Assembly: GCF_001403635.1 (NCBI RefSeq) | Contig: NZ_LN879468.1 | Location: 434,001-498,000, forward strand | Direction: 5' to 3' | Source of the DNA: Clostridium massiliamazoniense | GTDB taxonomy: Bacteria > Bacillota > Clostridia > Clostridiales > Clostridiaceae | DNA: 64,000 nt | Part shown: positions 63,028-64,000 of the stretch, piece after piece | Layout: each line of letters starts with the position of its first letter | Numbering within the stretch: the first letter of the stretch is position 1 | Made by a program: the position numbers and the translations under genes | The notes under the pieces: model-generated | The model's input: only the letters and a program-made list of their open reading frames with translations | Told to the model about the DNA's origin: nothing | Database searches by the model: none

Positions 63028-64000
63028 ATGAGAGGGGTAAAAATAATTCCACATTCCACTATGGAAAATAATAAGATATTAGATATAGTAAAATCACTTC
63101 ATAATGTAGTTCCATATTCTGATTTATATAATCTTAAATGCTTAGAGCATCTTAAAAGAGAGGGAGAACCACTCCCATTAGGAAAACTATTCAAAAGAGA
63201 TTCACTAAAGAAAATTACTACTAAAAAAGAAGATACAGACCTTTTGATTTTACAAAATAATATTGTCTATGAAATAGAAATAACTAAAGATGATGTTTCA
63301 TTTTCTGCCTTCAAAGTTTTCTTTAAATTCAGGACAAGTTGCTAAATGTATAGGAAATGTTGCCTTAGATATTTCTCTAGAACTTTTATATTGTGCTGAA
63401 GAAATACTTTTTGGTTCTAAAGGAATAGAAAAAATAGATACAACTGACGATAGTTTAAATGTAATGTTAGCTGAAACAGGATTAAGACCAGCAACGAAGA
63501 ATAAAGGCAAGGAAAAAGGATTTGATGTTACTCTTAGAGGAATTGCTTACTCAATAAGTGAAGAAAGAAGGGAGTTTTTACTTAAACAATTTTCAAGTTG
63601 CTTTAGTTGTTTAGATTTAAATAATTCTCTTACACCCAAAAATATAAAATTGAATAAATCTAATTTATTAAGTATAGAACATAGAGAAACTATTCCTACA
63701 TTATTAGATCAAGATTCAATGCTCCTATCAGCTAGTGAACTTGAAAATTTTTTTAAACTTCCACAAATGACACTCCAAAAAGAAGTTGGGATAAAAAACT
63801 TAGACTTTGAAGAAGTTAAATTGCCTAAAGAACTTCAAGATGGTTATATCCCTCTAGGTTCTTTATATGGGAATTTAAAAACAATGGCATATTACAGTAG
63901 AATAAAAGACCTTTTATACTATTCTAAAGCTATTGTATCAGTTAAAGGTGCTGGTAAATCTAAGTATTTTGAAAACTACGTATATAATGCTTATAAGGGA
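63028..64000 (+). pseudogene. Frameshifted P-loop protein, cut by the right window edge
   Basis: ATG 63028 after AGGAAG reads 105 residues and stops at 63345. A second frame, open from about 63305 to the end of the window, continues as SLNSGQVAKCIGNVALDI and on to VKGAGKSKYFENY (63941-63973), a Walker-A-like loop. One extra T in the TTTT near 63318 explains the break. Blocks such as GFDVTLRGIAYSISEERREFL and DGYIPLGSLYG before the P-loop resemble, by memory, phage or conjugation-type DNA-transfer ATPases; that is tentative. It may be a decayed gene or an assembly error. Confidence 0.55.

Overview
The window is a 64 kb stretch of very AT-rich DNA with densely packed, mostly plus-strand genes, strong AGGAGG-type ribosome binding sites, many TTG starts and many intrinsic terminators. 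SpoVB, a V-type ATPase in enterococcal gene order, anaerobic (cobalt-early) cobalamin genes, rubredoxin and NlpC/P60 and amidase cell-wall enzymes point to an anaerobic spore-forming Firmicute, most likely Clostridium sensu stricto. The species cannot be fixed from the sequence alone.

Left part (1-25 kb): an anaerobic cobalamin (corrin ring) operon cbiA(partial)-C-D-E-T-L-F-G-H-J fills the first 8 kb. It is followed by a UvrD/PcrA-type helicase with a Tudor-like tail, a tiny zinc-ribbon protein, two tandem minus-strand micro-proteins in an AT-rich gap, a 1168-residue secreted repeat protein with a transglutaminase-like domain, an M20 amidohydrolase, an RluA-type pseudouridine synthase, two convergent MurJ/SpoVB flippase paralogues, a membrane-anchored sorbosone-dehydrogenase-like propeller, and a B12-binding radical SAM protein overlapped by a methyltransferase-like gene.

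Middle part (25-50 kb): a complete nine-gene V-ATPase operon in the order F-I-K-E-C-G-A-B-D, whose K subunit carries all the known Na+ ligands; a winged-helix regulator; a TagO/WecA-type transferase; an arginine cluster argG-H-C-J-B-D with a good ARG box upstream of argG; def; dinB; helD behind a perfect consensus promoter; a DUF1292 gene; a 6S RNA gene with its own near-consensus promoter and terminator; and an NADP isocitrate dehydrogenase of the eukaryote-like type.

Right part (50-64 kb): a PerR-type Fur regulator with an inverted repeat exactly between its -35 and -10; a Cys-rich micro-protein before nadA; an SH3b3-NlpC/P60 hydrolase; thrC-thrB-ACT protein; a cysteine desulfurase-thiI pair for tRNA 4-thiouridine; a short pyruvate-kinase-like protein lacking the C-terminal domain; and rubredoxin. 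The last 2.6 kb is different. It holds a broken small gene, a frameshifted UviB/BhlA-type holin, an amidase endolysin, a hydrophobic 36-residue ORF and a frameshifted P-loop protein running off the edge. It looks like the start of a decayed or mis-assembled phage- or plasmid-derived segment.
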